A DNA stretch of 7,627 bases from Paracoccaceae bacterium (GCA_024742655.1 JANSYB010000081.1:1-7627); one strand, 5' to 3'; shown: positions 1-7,627, numbered from the stretch's first letter. The notes: generated from the sequence alone by a model not told the origin. Numbers and translations are program-made.

Positions 1-93
1 AAGGAATTCGATTCGCTGTCCGAAGAGAACAACCCGGAATCCAAAAGCTTCTTCAAATCAGTGAAGAGTTTTTGGGACAGCATGAAAAGCTAG
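1..93 (+). CDS. 3' end of an unrecognised gene (partial, C-terminal 30 residues)
   Basis: Frame 1 is open from the first base and ends in TAG at 91-93, giving 30 residues. The tail starts acidic and polar (KEFDSLSEENNPESK) and ends in a basic, aromatic stretch (SFFKSVKSFWDSMKS) that could form a short amphipathic helix. Two things support a real gene end: the frame is open throughout, and a strong intrinsic terminator begins 5 bases after the stop. The fragment is too short to name a family, and I do not recognise it. The terminator implies that this gene is transcribed separately from radC. Confidence 0.6.
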   Translation, partial: KEFDSLSEENNPESKSFFKSVKSFWDSMKS

Positions 94-97
94 AATG

Positions 98-134
98 ACG
101 CAGCCCGGCCACCACATGCCGGGCTGCGTTTTCG
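98..134 (+). terminator. Rho-independent terminator after the first gene
   Basis: A perfect 12-bp stem pairs 98-109 (ACGCAGCCCGGC) with 118-129 (GCCGGGCTGCGT) around an 8-base loop. It is followed by a T-rich run, TTTTCGTTTCCT, overlapping the stem foot (129-140). It lies just after the stop at 93 and before radC, so it should end the upstream transcript. That leaves only about 50 bases for the radC promoter. Confidence 0.9.
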
Positions 135-141
135 TTTCCTC

Positions 142-157
142 TTAACCTCGGCTTAAG
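142..157 (+). promoter_or_regulatory. Candidate CtrA-binding box upstream of radC
   Basis: TTAA (142-145), seven bases, then TTAAG (153-157) match the established full CtrA site TTAA-N7-TTAA(C) of alphaproteobacteria, apart from the final base. The two halves are 11 bases apart, one helical turn, on the same face of the DNA. The box sits between the upstream terminator and the radC start at 181, in the only space available for a radC promoter. No convincing -35/-10 pair is visible, which would suit an activator-dependent promoter. CtrA control is inference from the motif. The same bases also form a short inverted repeat (CTTAA/TTAAG). Confidence 0.45.
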
Positions 158-180
158 GGTCTGTCCGGCAATGTTCGGGC

Positions 181-945
181 ATGTCAGCTTCGAATGCCTT
201 CCGCGAAATGCCCCTGCCGCTCTTTGACAGCGACGAGGCCCGGGTGACCGATCATGTCGATGCCGGTCGGCAACCTTCCTATATTCGCGATCATCGCAAA
301 CGGTTGCGCGACCGGTTCATGTCGGCCGGGGCACAGGCGTTGCCGGATTATGAACTTCTGGAATTGATCCTGTTCCGGGCCATGCCACGCCGTGACGTCA
401 AACCGCTGGCGCGGGATCTTCTTGACCGTTTCGGGGATTTCAATCGTGTCGTTTCGGCCCCGCCGGAACAACTCCTGGAAATACACGGTGTCGGGGAAAC
501 GGTCGTCTGCGAACTCAAGGTGGTCGAGGCGGCCGCGCACCGCCTTGCCCGGGCGCGTGTCATGCAGCGGCAGGTTATTTCATCATGGGATGCGCTGCTG
601 GACTATTGCCACACAGCCATGGCCCACCGGGAAACCGAGCAATTTCGCGTCTTCTACCTTGATCGCAAGAATATCCTGATCGCGGACGAAGAACAGGCAA
701 GGGGCACCGTGGATCATGTTCCGGTCTATCCCCGCGAGGTGGTCAAACGCGCGCTTCACCTGAATGCAAGCGCATTGATCCTTGTGCATAACCACCCCTC
801 TGGCGATCCCACGCCATCGCAGGCCGACATCGACATGACGGCACAGATCAACGCTGCGGCCGAGGTGCTCGGCCTGACGCTGCACGATCACATCATTATC
901 GGAAAATCCTGTGAGCTGAGCTTTCGCGCACAAGGTCTGCTTTGA
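181..945 (+). CDS. radC: RadC family protein (JAB/MPN+ domain, UPF0758)
   Basis: 254 residues, close to the usual RadC length. Residues 35-125 form the N-terminal helical region, with a helix-hairpin-helix-like segment near 98-117 ([20 protein letters not shown]). Residues 130-254 are the JAB1/MPN+ domain. The zinc-binding JAMM pattern is intact: E153 in [10 protein letters not shown], then H203, H205, S213 and D216 in [14 protein letters not shown]. The fold is that of a metal-dependent hydrolase. The family was historically linked to DNA repair, but the E. coli repair role was later disputed; in other bacteria it is tied to competence or mobile elements, and its true substrate is unknown. 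An in-frame TAA at 154 limits the start to 181 or later, and 181 is the first ATG. There is no Shine-Dalgarno sequence directly before it. The gene has its own promoter space and converges on the OmpA-like gene. Confidence 0.95.
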   Translation: MSASNAFREMPLPLFDSDEARVTDHVDAGRQPSYIRDHRKRLRDRFMSAGAQALPDYELLELILFRAMPRRDVKPLARDLLDRFGDFNRVVSAPPEQLLEIHGVGETVVCELKVVEAAAHRLARARVMQRQVISSWDALLDYCHTAMAHRETEQFRVFYLDRKNILIADEEQARGTVDHVPVYPREVVKRALHLNASALILVHNHPSGDPTPSQADIDMTAQINAAAEVLGLTLHDHIIIGKSCELSFRAQGLL

Positions 946-955
946 TGCGCCTGTC

Positions 956-2515
956 CTAGCGCACCCATACCTCAACCCGCCGGTTGACCTGCCGGCCCCA
1001 TTCGGTGTCATCGCACGCCATTGGCATCGCTTCTCCGAAGGCTTCAGCGGACATGGCGATCCGGTCCAGATTGGCCGTTTCCGCAGCCGTCTCGACAGCA
1101 TTGCGCACCGCTTCGGCGCGGCGCAGGGCAATTCTGCGATTTCCCTCCGCGGGGCCTTCGCCATCACTGAAGCCCACAAAAACCAGGCGCCGGGAATCAT
1201 AAAGCCCGACCTCCAGCGCGCGGGCCAGTTGCTGCACGTTCGAGCGCGATTGCGCATCAAGGCGGACTGACCCGGTCTCGAACCGGAAGGTGGTCGTCAA
1301 ACGGCGCAAGGGCGAGAGCGTTTCGACCATCCGCTGCAACTCTGTCAGATCAACCTCGTCCCCGGCCCGCGCAATCGCGTTGGCGAATCGGTCGCCCTGC
1401 TGGCTGATCGGGATTTCTTCGGGGGCCTGATCGACGAAACCGGCGCGCCGGATCACCAGTTGAGCGGACGGGTCGCGCAGATATGACAGAAACTCGCGAA
1501 CCAGTTTGGGCAGGCGCCGTGCCGGCAAATACAGGAACATCGGCGCGGTCAGGGGGTAATCCTCGGTCTTGACTGCACGCCGGTTCGCCCGCAGGGCAAA
1601 CCCGCAACGTCCGCTCAGCGCCAGTTCCCACGTGTCGCCGACCTCGGACCGGCTGGTGATCCCAAGCGCGAACGGGTCGTCCAGTACCGCCGCAGACAAT
1701 GATGGCCCATCCGGGTGACGCACGACCGCGTTCGCCAGGGATTTCCCCGCAGGTCGTAGCAAAAGATCCTCGCTGGCTTGGCCAATCCCCGTACGCGCAT
1801 CATGCAGGTGAACTGCAATCGGGGCATCAGGACCACCAAGGACGGACCAGTTTTCAACGCCACCGGACAAAACCAAGGCCAAGTCCGGCAAGGTGATCGC
1901 CTGAACGGGATTGGAAGGCGATACGACCGGCACCAGCGCATCCAAGGCCATCACGCGACTGCGCCCCCTTGCCGTCAGGTCGCCCAACCCGGCCTCGGCA
2001 CCACGGCGTAGTTCTTCCTGCCGGATCTCGCGCATGGACATGGCGATATCGCTTTCATTGGCCAGCAAGTCGGCAAAGCCTTCGTCCGAGTTGTGCAAAC
2101 GAAACAGGAATTCCCCTACCGCGCGCCCTTCCTCGGGGTCCCGCAACACAAAGAACAGATCGCCGTTTTCAAGTGTCTCGCGCTCCAGCTCGTGGTTTTC
2201 GCGTATGGCAAAGGCCTCTACCAGCGCCGGCATCAGGATGCGCCCGATCGTCGGCGAGCCCGAAAAGGTGACCCGTGCGACATAGGCCTCCAGATTGGGA
2301 CAGCCCGGCCCGTCGCAGACAACGCCTGACCCGTCGACGGTCAGCTCCCCGTAGATCGTATCGACCCGGTAGAACTCACCATCAAATCCAAGAAGGTTGC
2401 CGGAAATCTCGACATTGCCATCGCGCGACGTCAGCGTGACGTCCTGTGCAAAAGCAGCAAACCCACTCGCAAAAAAAGAAAGTGCGGCGAAAATCGCCGC
2501 ACGAACCATTGTCAT
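956..2515 (-). CDS. Secreted substrate-binding-like protein with C-terminal OmpA domain
   Basis: 519 residues. Residues 1-24 are a signal peptide (hydrophobic core AIFAALSFFASGFA, cleavage near AFAQ|D). Residues 25-80 form a small beta-rich module ending in a paired-cysteine motif (C67 and C72 in VVCDGPGCPN). Residues 80-365 resemble periplasmic phosphate-type binding proteins (GSPTIGRILMPALVEAF, later the NPVQAITLPDLALVLSG stretch). Residues 405-519 are an OmpA-like peptidoglycan-binding domain: GFSDGEG with D451, N459, R466 in RRAEAV, and the closing NRRVEVWVR. D451 and R466 match the positions that hold diaminopimelate in this family. It probably sits in the periplasm bound to peptidoglycan and may capture a ligand; the ligand is unknown. 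The start at 2515 has AGAGGT five bases upstream; ATG at 2509 is an alternative. It lies 22 bases after the upstream gene. A terminator-like hairpin is embedded in its first codons. Confidence 0.85.
   Translation of the reverse strand: MTMVRAAIFAALSFFASGFAAFAQDVTLTSRDGNVEISGNLLGFDGEFYRVDTIYGELTVDGSGVVCDGPGCPNLEAYVARVTFSGSPTIGRILMPALVEAFAIRENHELERETLENGDLFFVLRDPEEGRAVGEFLFRLHNSDEGFADLLANESDIAMSMREIRQEELRRGAEAGLGDLTARGRSRVMALDALVPVVSPSNPVQAITLPDLALVLSGGVENWSVLGGPDAPIAVHLHDARTGIGQASEDLLLRPAGKSLANAVVRHPDGPSLSAAVLDDPFALGITSRSEVGDTWELALSGRCGFALRANRRAVKTEDYPLTAPMFLYLPARRLPKLVREFLSYLRDPSAQLVIRRAGFVDQAPEEIPISQQGDRFANAIARAGDEVDLTELQRMVETLSPLRRLTTTFRFETGSVRLDAQSRSNVQQLARALEVGLYDSRRLVFVGFSDGEGPAEGNRRIALRRAEAVRNAVETAAETANLDRIAMSAEAFGEAMPMACDDTEWGRQVNRRVEVWVR
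2471..2502 (-). terminator. Intrinsic-terminator-like hairpin inside the start of the OmpA-like gene
   Basis: On the minus strand, GTGCGGCGA (2502-2494) pairs perfectly with TCGCCGCAC (2490-2482) around a TTT loop. It is followed at once by TTTCTTTTTTT (2481-2471). This has the full layout of a Rho-independent terminator, yet it lies in codons 5-15 of the signal peptide, 36 bases after the stop of the preceding gene. It could end the secA-side transcript, or act as a translation-sensitive attenuator for the OmpA-like gene. A chance product of Ala/Phe codons is also possible, though less likely for a 9-bp GC-rich stem with this tail. Confidence 0.6.
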
Positions 2516-2520
2516 TTATG

Positions 2521-2526
2521 ACCTCT
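2521..2526 (-). promoter_or_regulatory. Ribosome binding site of the OmpA-like gene
   Basis: AGAGGT on the minus strand lies five bases before the ATG at 2515. It favours this ATG over the one two codons later at 2509, which would be 11 bases away. It falls in the 22-base gap after the previous stop, consistent with translation of both genes from one mRNA. Confidence 0.65.
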
Positions 2527-2537
2527 AGTCGCAGCGT

Positions 2538-3710
2538 TCAGTTCCGGGCGATCTTCAGGTCTTCGTAGAGGTTTTTCAACACCAGAAAGTCACCATTGGC
2601 AGAGCATTCGGGCATTGCCAGCACGATGTCACGCGCATCGAACGCACCATCGCCAGTTTTCGTCAGCGCCTGTGCCTCGATATCCCGGCCGCAATTCTCG
2701 GCCGTGACCTCCGCCTCCAGGCTGACTTCGACGTTTCCGCCACGAAGAGCGGTCTGTGTCGGGAAAGTATAGATTTCCGCCATCAGGGCCCCGTCGACAT
2801 CGGCCGCGCCCATACGCGTCACAAACCCGCCTTCGCCACGTGCCGCATGGGCCATGTCGTTTGCCGCACCGGCCCAGACATGACCGTCCTCACCATAGCC
2901 CGCGCCATATTCAAGAGCGTGGATCTGAAGCCCGGAATAACCTTTCCACTGCACAACATAGCGATCGTAGTATTCGAGCGTATCGACAGTTGTATCGGCA
3001 ACGGCGCCCTCTCCGTTGGGAAAGGCCGCGATGAACATCGAACTGGCCGACAGCGCCGGCACATTGTCACTCCAAACGCCTGCATCATCCGTGACAGCCG
3101 TGAACATCATGCCATTGTGGTGCACGGTGAACCTTTCGTTCGGCAGGCACGACGCCTCTAGCGTCAATGTCACGAGGGCAGCCGCGGTCGGATCTGCCAT
3201 CATATTGATGTCGCAAGAAAAACCGGGGGCCACTTCTTCGCTTGGCAGATCCTTGATCGGCGCATCCTCAAGCGCCGTCAGGACCACAGGCTCTGCAGGC
3301 AATGTCGCAGGCTGCGGCGCGGCGACAGGCGGGATCGGTGCAGCCGAAGTCAGGACGATCTCGTCCATGGCAAAGCCCTGCTTGGCAGGATCAACCTGCG
3401 TGCCGTCCCCGCTCAGGGTGTGATGTGCGGGGGCTACGGTTTGCGTCGGGTCGGCTTCTTCAGCCTGATCCGAGGCCGGTTTGGCCTCCTGAGCGTTGAG
3501 TTGCTCCTTGTCCGGGTTGCCTTCGGCCACAGGGGTAACAGGGTCCGACAGGGCATCCGATTGAATCACACCAGCAGAGGCAACCTGAATTTGCCCTTCG
3601 GCGGGTGCTGGGCCACTATCCGTCATTTGCATGAAATAGCCAATGCCCAAAGCACAAAGCAAAGAGCCGCCAACCGTTACGATTCGGGTCGATCTAATGA
3701 ACTTCAACAT
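2538..3710 (-). CDS. Membrane-anchored envelope protein of unknown function, downstream of secA
   Basis: 390 residues from the ATG at 3710, chosen because GGGAGA lies six bases upstream. A GTG at 3725 would add five residues but has no spaced ribosome site. Residues 1-9 are basic and 10-29 hydrophobic (VTVGGSLLCALGIGYFM), giving an uncleaved anchor or signal. Residues 31-155 are rich in Pro, Ala, Glu and Gln and look like an extended periplasmic linker. Residues 160-390 look folded and beta-rich, with C166, C188, C340 and C369 able to form two disulfides. The segment 186-220 (ASCLPNERFTVHHNG onward to VPAL) has the look of a bacterial Ig-like strand pattern. From memory, similar proteins recur beside secA in Rhodobacteraceae and are sometimes labelled 'translocase' on neighbourhood alone; I see no translocase motif. 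It follows secA by 119 bases and precedes the OmpA-like gene by 22, so an envelope role is likely. Function unknown. Confidence 0.8.
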   Translation of the reverse strand: MLKFIRSTRIVTVGGSLLCALGIGYFMQMTDSGPAPAEGQIQVASAGVIQSDALSDPVTPVAEGNPDKEQLNAQEAKPASDQAEEADPTQTVAPAHHTLSGDGTQVDPAKQGFAMDEIVLTSAAPIPPVAAPQPATLPAEPVVLTALEDAPIKDLPSEEVAPGFSCDINMMADPTAAALVTLTLEASCLPNERFTVHHNGMMFTAVTDDAGVWSDNVPALSASSMFIAAFPNGEGAVADTTVDTLEYYDRYVVQWKGYSGLQIHALEYGAGYGEDGHVWAGAANDMAHAARGEGGFVTRMGAADVDGALMAEIYTFPTQTALRGGNVEVSLEAEVTAENCGRDIEAQALTKTGDGAFDARDIVLAMPECSANGDFLVLKNLYEDLKIARN

Positions 3711-3829
3711 AACCGTCTCCCACACCTCAAAAGGGTATGGGCAAATGTTAGGGTCCGAAAATGGCCCGCTTATGGCGACGGATTGGTGTCATTTGGGCCA
3801 TGCTGCGACGCGCAGGATAGCCCGGGACA
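3711..3829 (-). other. Gap between secA and the unknown gene
   Basis: 119 bases without a credible gene. On the minus strand it holds a small stem CTGCG/CGCAG (3815-3803). It also holds an inverted repeat, ATGGCCC (3801-3795) with GGGCCAT (3767-3761), separated by 27 bases and followed by TTTCGG. The latter could be a weak terminator for secA, but the loop is long and the T-run short, so read-through is likely. I see no clear promoter for the downstream pair, though a weak one cannot be excluded. Confidence 0.4.
3716..3721 (-). promoter_or_regulatory. Ribosome binding site that sets the start of the unknown gene
   Basis: GGGAGA on the minus strand, with the GGGAG core six bases from the ATG at 3710. 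The upstream in-frame GTG (3725) overlaps the region just 5' of this site and would leave it unused inside the coding sequence, so the shorter protein is preferred. Confidence 0.7.
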
Positions 3830-6538
<2,709 letters not shown>

Positions 6539-6573
6539 CTTATATCCGTTCCGGTCTTTCGCTTGTTCGTGAT

Positions 6574-6589
6574 GGGCAAGTGCTTGCCC
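6574..6589. repeat. Inverted repeat in the secA leader / isomerase promoter
   Basis: GGGCAAG, two bases, CTTGCCC: arms of seven perfect base pairs. With one bulged C the outer arms extend to GATGGGCAAG (6571-6580) against CTTGCCCCATC (6583-6593). It lies about 35-50 bases upstream of the secA start codon and overlaps the candidate -35 of the isomerase promoter (6584-6589). It could be a protein-binding dyad or an RNA hairpin in the secA leader (GGGCAA stem with a four-base loop). No T-run follows on either strand, so it is not an intrinsic terminator. Confidence 0.5.
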
Positions 6590-6612
6590 CATCCGCCGCA
6601 CATCCCTAGAAC
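6584..6612 (+). promoter_or_regulatory. Candidate promoter for the isomerase-argJ unit
   Basis: TTGCCC (6584-6589), a spacer of 17 bases, and TAGAAC (6607-6612), a 4-of-6 match to each consensus hexamer. The predicted start near 6619 leaves a leader of about 105 bases. Its -35 overlaps the inverted repeat at 6574-6589. It is weaker than the secA promoter, and other positions in this gap cannot be excluded. Confidence 0.35.
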
Positions 6613-6647
6613 GGGCGCGAAGGGCGGTCGTGCGTTCATTCTATGGC

Positions 6648-6676
6648 GATGTAAGGGGCCGTAGAAAGAGTGTCAA
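6648..6676 (-). promoter_or_regulatory. Predicted sigma-70-type promoter of secA
   Basis: On the minus strand, TTGACA (6676-6671) matches the -35 consensus in full. A spacer of exactly 17 bases leads to TACATC (6653-6648), a 3-of-6 match to the -10 consensus. The predicted start is near 6641, which gives a leader of about 100 bases before the secA ATG at 6538. The -10 is poor by E. coli standards, but alphaproteobacterial -10 elements are often degenerate. Confidence 0.55.
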
Positions 6677-6710
6677 CGTCGCATGGCGTCACTGCGAAAC
6701 CAGATCACGC

Positions 6711-6716
6711 AAAGGA
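6711..6716 (+). promoter_or_regulatory. Ribosome binding site of the isomerase gene
   Basis: AAAGGA lies seven bases before the ATG at 6724. It decides the start against an in-frame GTG at 6670, which would put 18 polar residues ahead of the signal peptide. Confidence 0.8.
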
Positions 6717-6723
6717 ATTCACA

Positions 6724-7578
6724 ATGCTTAAGCAGATCAGGACGATCCTTGCCGCAACCATGACATCGCTCGTCATGGTCTTGCCGGCTCAGGCCCAGGA
6801 CACACCGGACCCCGATCAGGTTCTGGCAACAGTCAACGGAACCCCTATTACCCTTGGCCATGTGATCGCGCTGCGCGCTGATTTGCCTGCACAATATGAT
6901 CAGTTTCCGCCGAACCTGCTCTTTCGCGGCATTCTGGATCAACTGATTCAGCACGAACTTCTGATGCAATCGATGGAAGGCGATCCATCGCGCGCAAGCC
7001 GCATCTCGATCGAGAATGAACGCCGTGCCATTCTGGCCGGCGAAGTCATGCGCGGCGTCATCGCACAGGACCCCGCAGCCGAAGACATGCAGGCCCTTTA
7101 CGATGAAAAATATCCCGCCGGGATCGAAGAATCCGAGTACCGCGCGGCACATATCCTCGTGGAGGAGGAGGCACTCGCTCAAAGCCTTGTCGAAGAACTC
7201 GACAGCGGGGCCGCGTTCGCGGCTCTGGCCAAGGAACATTCCATCGGTCCTTCCGCGGCAGTCGGCGGCGATTTGGGCTGGTTTGGCGCCGGTGATATGG
7301 TCGAGCCCTTCTTCAATGCCGTCGCAGCCCTTGAAACCGGGCAGGTGTCCGACCCGGTCCAGACCGAGTTCGGCTGGCATGTGATCAAACTGGAGGAGAC
7401 ACGCAACAAGCAACGCCCTGAGTTCGAGGCCGTGCGACAGGAGATCGAAGAAGAGCTTCGCGGACAGGCGCTTGACGCCCATATCGCAGGATTGCAGGCC
7501 GAGGCAGACATTCAACGCGAAAGCACAGAAGGGCTTGACCCGGCGGTCATAACCAATACCGACCTGCTGGGGGAGTGA
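6724..7578 (+). CDS. Secreted parvulin-type peptidyl-prolyl cis-trans isomerase
   Basis: 284 residues from the ATG at 6724, supported by AAAGGA upstream and by a signal peptide that then begins at residue 1 (MLKQIR, hydrophobic core ILAATMTSLVMVL, cleavage near AQA|Q at 24). Residues 30-125 are a helical SurA/PrsA-like N-terminal region (VLATVNGTPITLGHVI). Residues 136-228 are the parvulin rotamase domain, with H143 in AAHILV, the signature GGDLGWFGAGDMVEPF (181-196), and H219 in GWHVIKLEE. A charged helical tail rich in Glu, Arg and Gln follows. Such enzymes speed proline isomerisation and chaperone proteins arriving in the periplasm. Its position divergent from secA suits a role on exported substrates. 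It is single-domain, so neither full SurA (two rotamase domains) nor clearly a lipoprotein like PrsA: no lipobox cysteine is present. argJ follows after 2 bases. Confidence 0.92.
   Translation: MLKQIRTILAATMTSLVMVLPAQAQDTPDPDQVLATVNGTPITLGHVIALRADLPAQYDQFPPNLLFRGILDQLIQHELLMQSMEGDPSRASRISIENERRAILAGEVMRGVIAQDPAAEDMQALYDEKYPAGIEESEYRAAHILVEEEALAQSLVEELDSGAAFAALAKEHSIGPSAAVGGDLGWFGAGDMVEPFFNAVAALETGQVSDPVQTEFGWHVIKLEETRNKQRPEFEAVRQEIEEELRGQALDAHIAGLQAEADIQRESTEGLDPAVITNTDLLGE
7569..7575 (+). promoter_or_regulatory. Ribosome binding site of argJ inside the end of the isomerase gene
   Basis: GGGGGAG lies five bases before the ATG at 7581 and overlaps the last codons of the isomerase gene. The stop (7576-7578) falls between the site and the start, an arrangement typical of translational coupling. 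Confidence 0.65.
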
Positions 7579-7580
7579 GC

Positions 7581-7627
7581 ATGGCAAAACCGTCGCCCGT
7601 CTCTCCTCTGGCGCCAGCCGGCTTTCC
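7581..7627 (+). CDS. argJ: Probable ArgJ, ornithine/glutamate N-acetyltransferase (partial, N-terminus)
   Basis: Only 15 codons and two bases are present: MAKPSPVSPLAPAGF, then a codon starting CC (Pro). The pattern 'PVSPLAP..FP' is how Rhodobacteraceae ArgJ proteins usually begin. ArgJ moves the acetyl group from N-acetylornithine to glutamate in the cyclic arginine pathway. The start has a strong ribosome site and lies 2 bases after the isomerase stop, so the two are probably cotranscribed. The name rests on a short N-terminus and on remembered gene order. Confidence 0.7.
   Translation, partial: MAKPSPVSPLAPAGF

Larger units (their letters stand above)
6539..6723. promoter_or_regulatory. 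Divergent regulatory region between secA and the isomerase gene
   Basis: 185 bases between divergent starts. It holds a good secA promoter (minus strand, 6648-6676), a weaker candidate promoter for the isomerase gene (plus strand, 6584-6612), an inverted repeat (6574-6589), and the isomerase ribosome site (6711-6716). The two predicted start points (about 6641 and 6619) face each other, so the two RNAs would be complementary over roughly 20 bases at their 5' ends. Confidence 0.55.

Noticed and set aside
583..1260. Minus-strand open frame of 225 codons spanning the ends of radC and the OmpA-like gene
   Set aside because: It overlaps two well-supported genes in other frames, including the conserved JAMM region and the OmpA motif, and has no support of its own.
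3711..3725. GTG start at 3725 for the unknown protein
   Set aside because: No spaced ribosome site precedes it, whereas the ATG at 3710 has GGGAGA six bases upstream and places the basic end and hydrophobic anchor at the N-terminus.
3761..3801. Inverted repeat ATGGCCC/GGGCCAT as a secA terminator
   Set aside because: The loop is 27 bases and the following T-run only TTT, so it is far weaker than the other two terminators in the window. It is noted within the gap entry but not called as a terminator.
6539..6601. Extended SecA start at ATG 6592 or GTG 6601
   Set aside because: The extra 18-21 residues are unlike any SecA N-terminus I know, while [14 protein letters not shown] at 6538 is the family's usual beginning. 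The inverted repeat also falls within this stretch.
6670..6723. GTG start at 6670 for the isomerase
   Set aside because: It would place 18 polar residues before the signal peptide and ignore the AAAGGA site seven bases before ATG 6724.
6673..7587. Minus-strand open frame of 304 codons opposite the isomerase gene
   Set aside because: The plus strand encodes a clear signal peptide and parvulin domain. The antisense product has no recognisable motif and starts inside argJ.

Overview
This window reads as chromosomal DNA from an alphaproteobacterium, most likely of the Rhodobacterales (Roseobacter/Rhodobacter group). The evidence is the moderately high GC content, a SecA whose N-terminus ([20 protein letters not shown]) is of the Rhodobacteraceae type, the secA / parvulin isomerase / argJ neighbourhood, and a TTAA-N7-TTAA box of the kind bound by the alphaproteobacterial regulator CtrA. 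I see no transposon, phage, CRISPR, tRNA or rRNA signal. This is ordinary core chromosome, and the points of interest are regulatory sites and two poorly characterised envelope genes.

Layout. Positions 1-93 hold the 3' end of an unrecognised plus-strand gene, closed by a strong intrinsic terminator (98-134). radC follows on the plus strand (181-945) with a 51-base promoter space that contains the CtrA-like box. radC converges, with only 10 bases between stop codons, on a minus-strand cluster read as secA (6538-3830), then a membrane-anchored protein of unknown function (3710-2538), then a periplasmic protein with a substrate-binding-like region fused to an OmpA peptidoglycan-binding domain (2515-956). 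Divergent from secA, on the plus strand, lie a secreted parvulin-type peptidyl-prolyl isomerase (6724-7578) and, 2 bases later, the first 15 codons of a gene that looks like argJ (7581 to the window end).

How the genes fit together. SecA powers protein export through SecYEG. The divergent isomerase is itself exported and should help exported proteins fold. The two genes downstream of secA also encode envelope proteins, one anchored in the inner membrane by its N-terminus and one with a signal peptide and an OmpA domain. The secA region is therefore an export and envelope cluster, flanked by a RadC-family gene and an arginine biosynthesis gene.

The most interesting signals are: (a) a textbook intrinsic terminator (9-bp perfect stem, then TTTCTTTTTTT) inside codons 5-15 of the OmpA-like gene, which could act as an attenuator or as the real end of the secA transcript; (b) the CtrA-like box just upstream of radC, which lacks a Shine-Dalgarno sequence; and (c) a good promoter for secA (TTGACA-17-TACATC) whose leader carries a 7-2-7 inverted repeat and runs across a candidate promoter for the isomerase gene. 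I did not find a clear new defence or mobile system.
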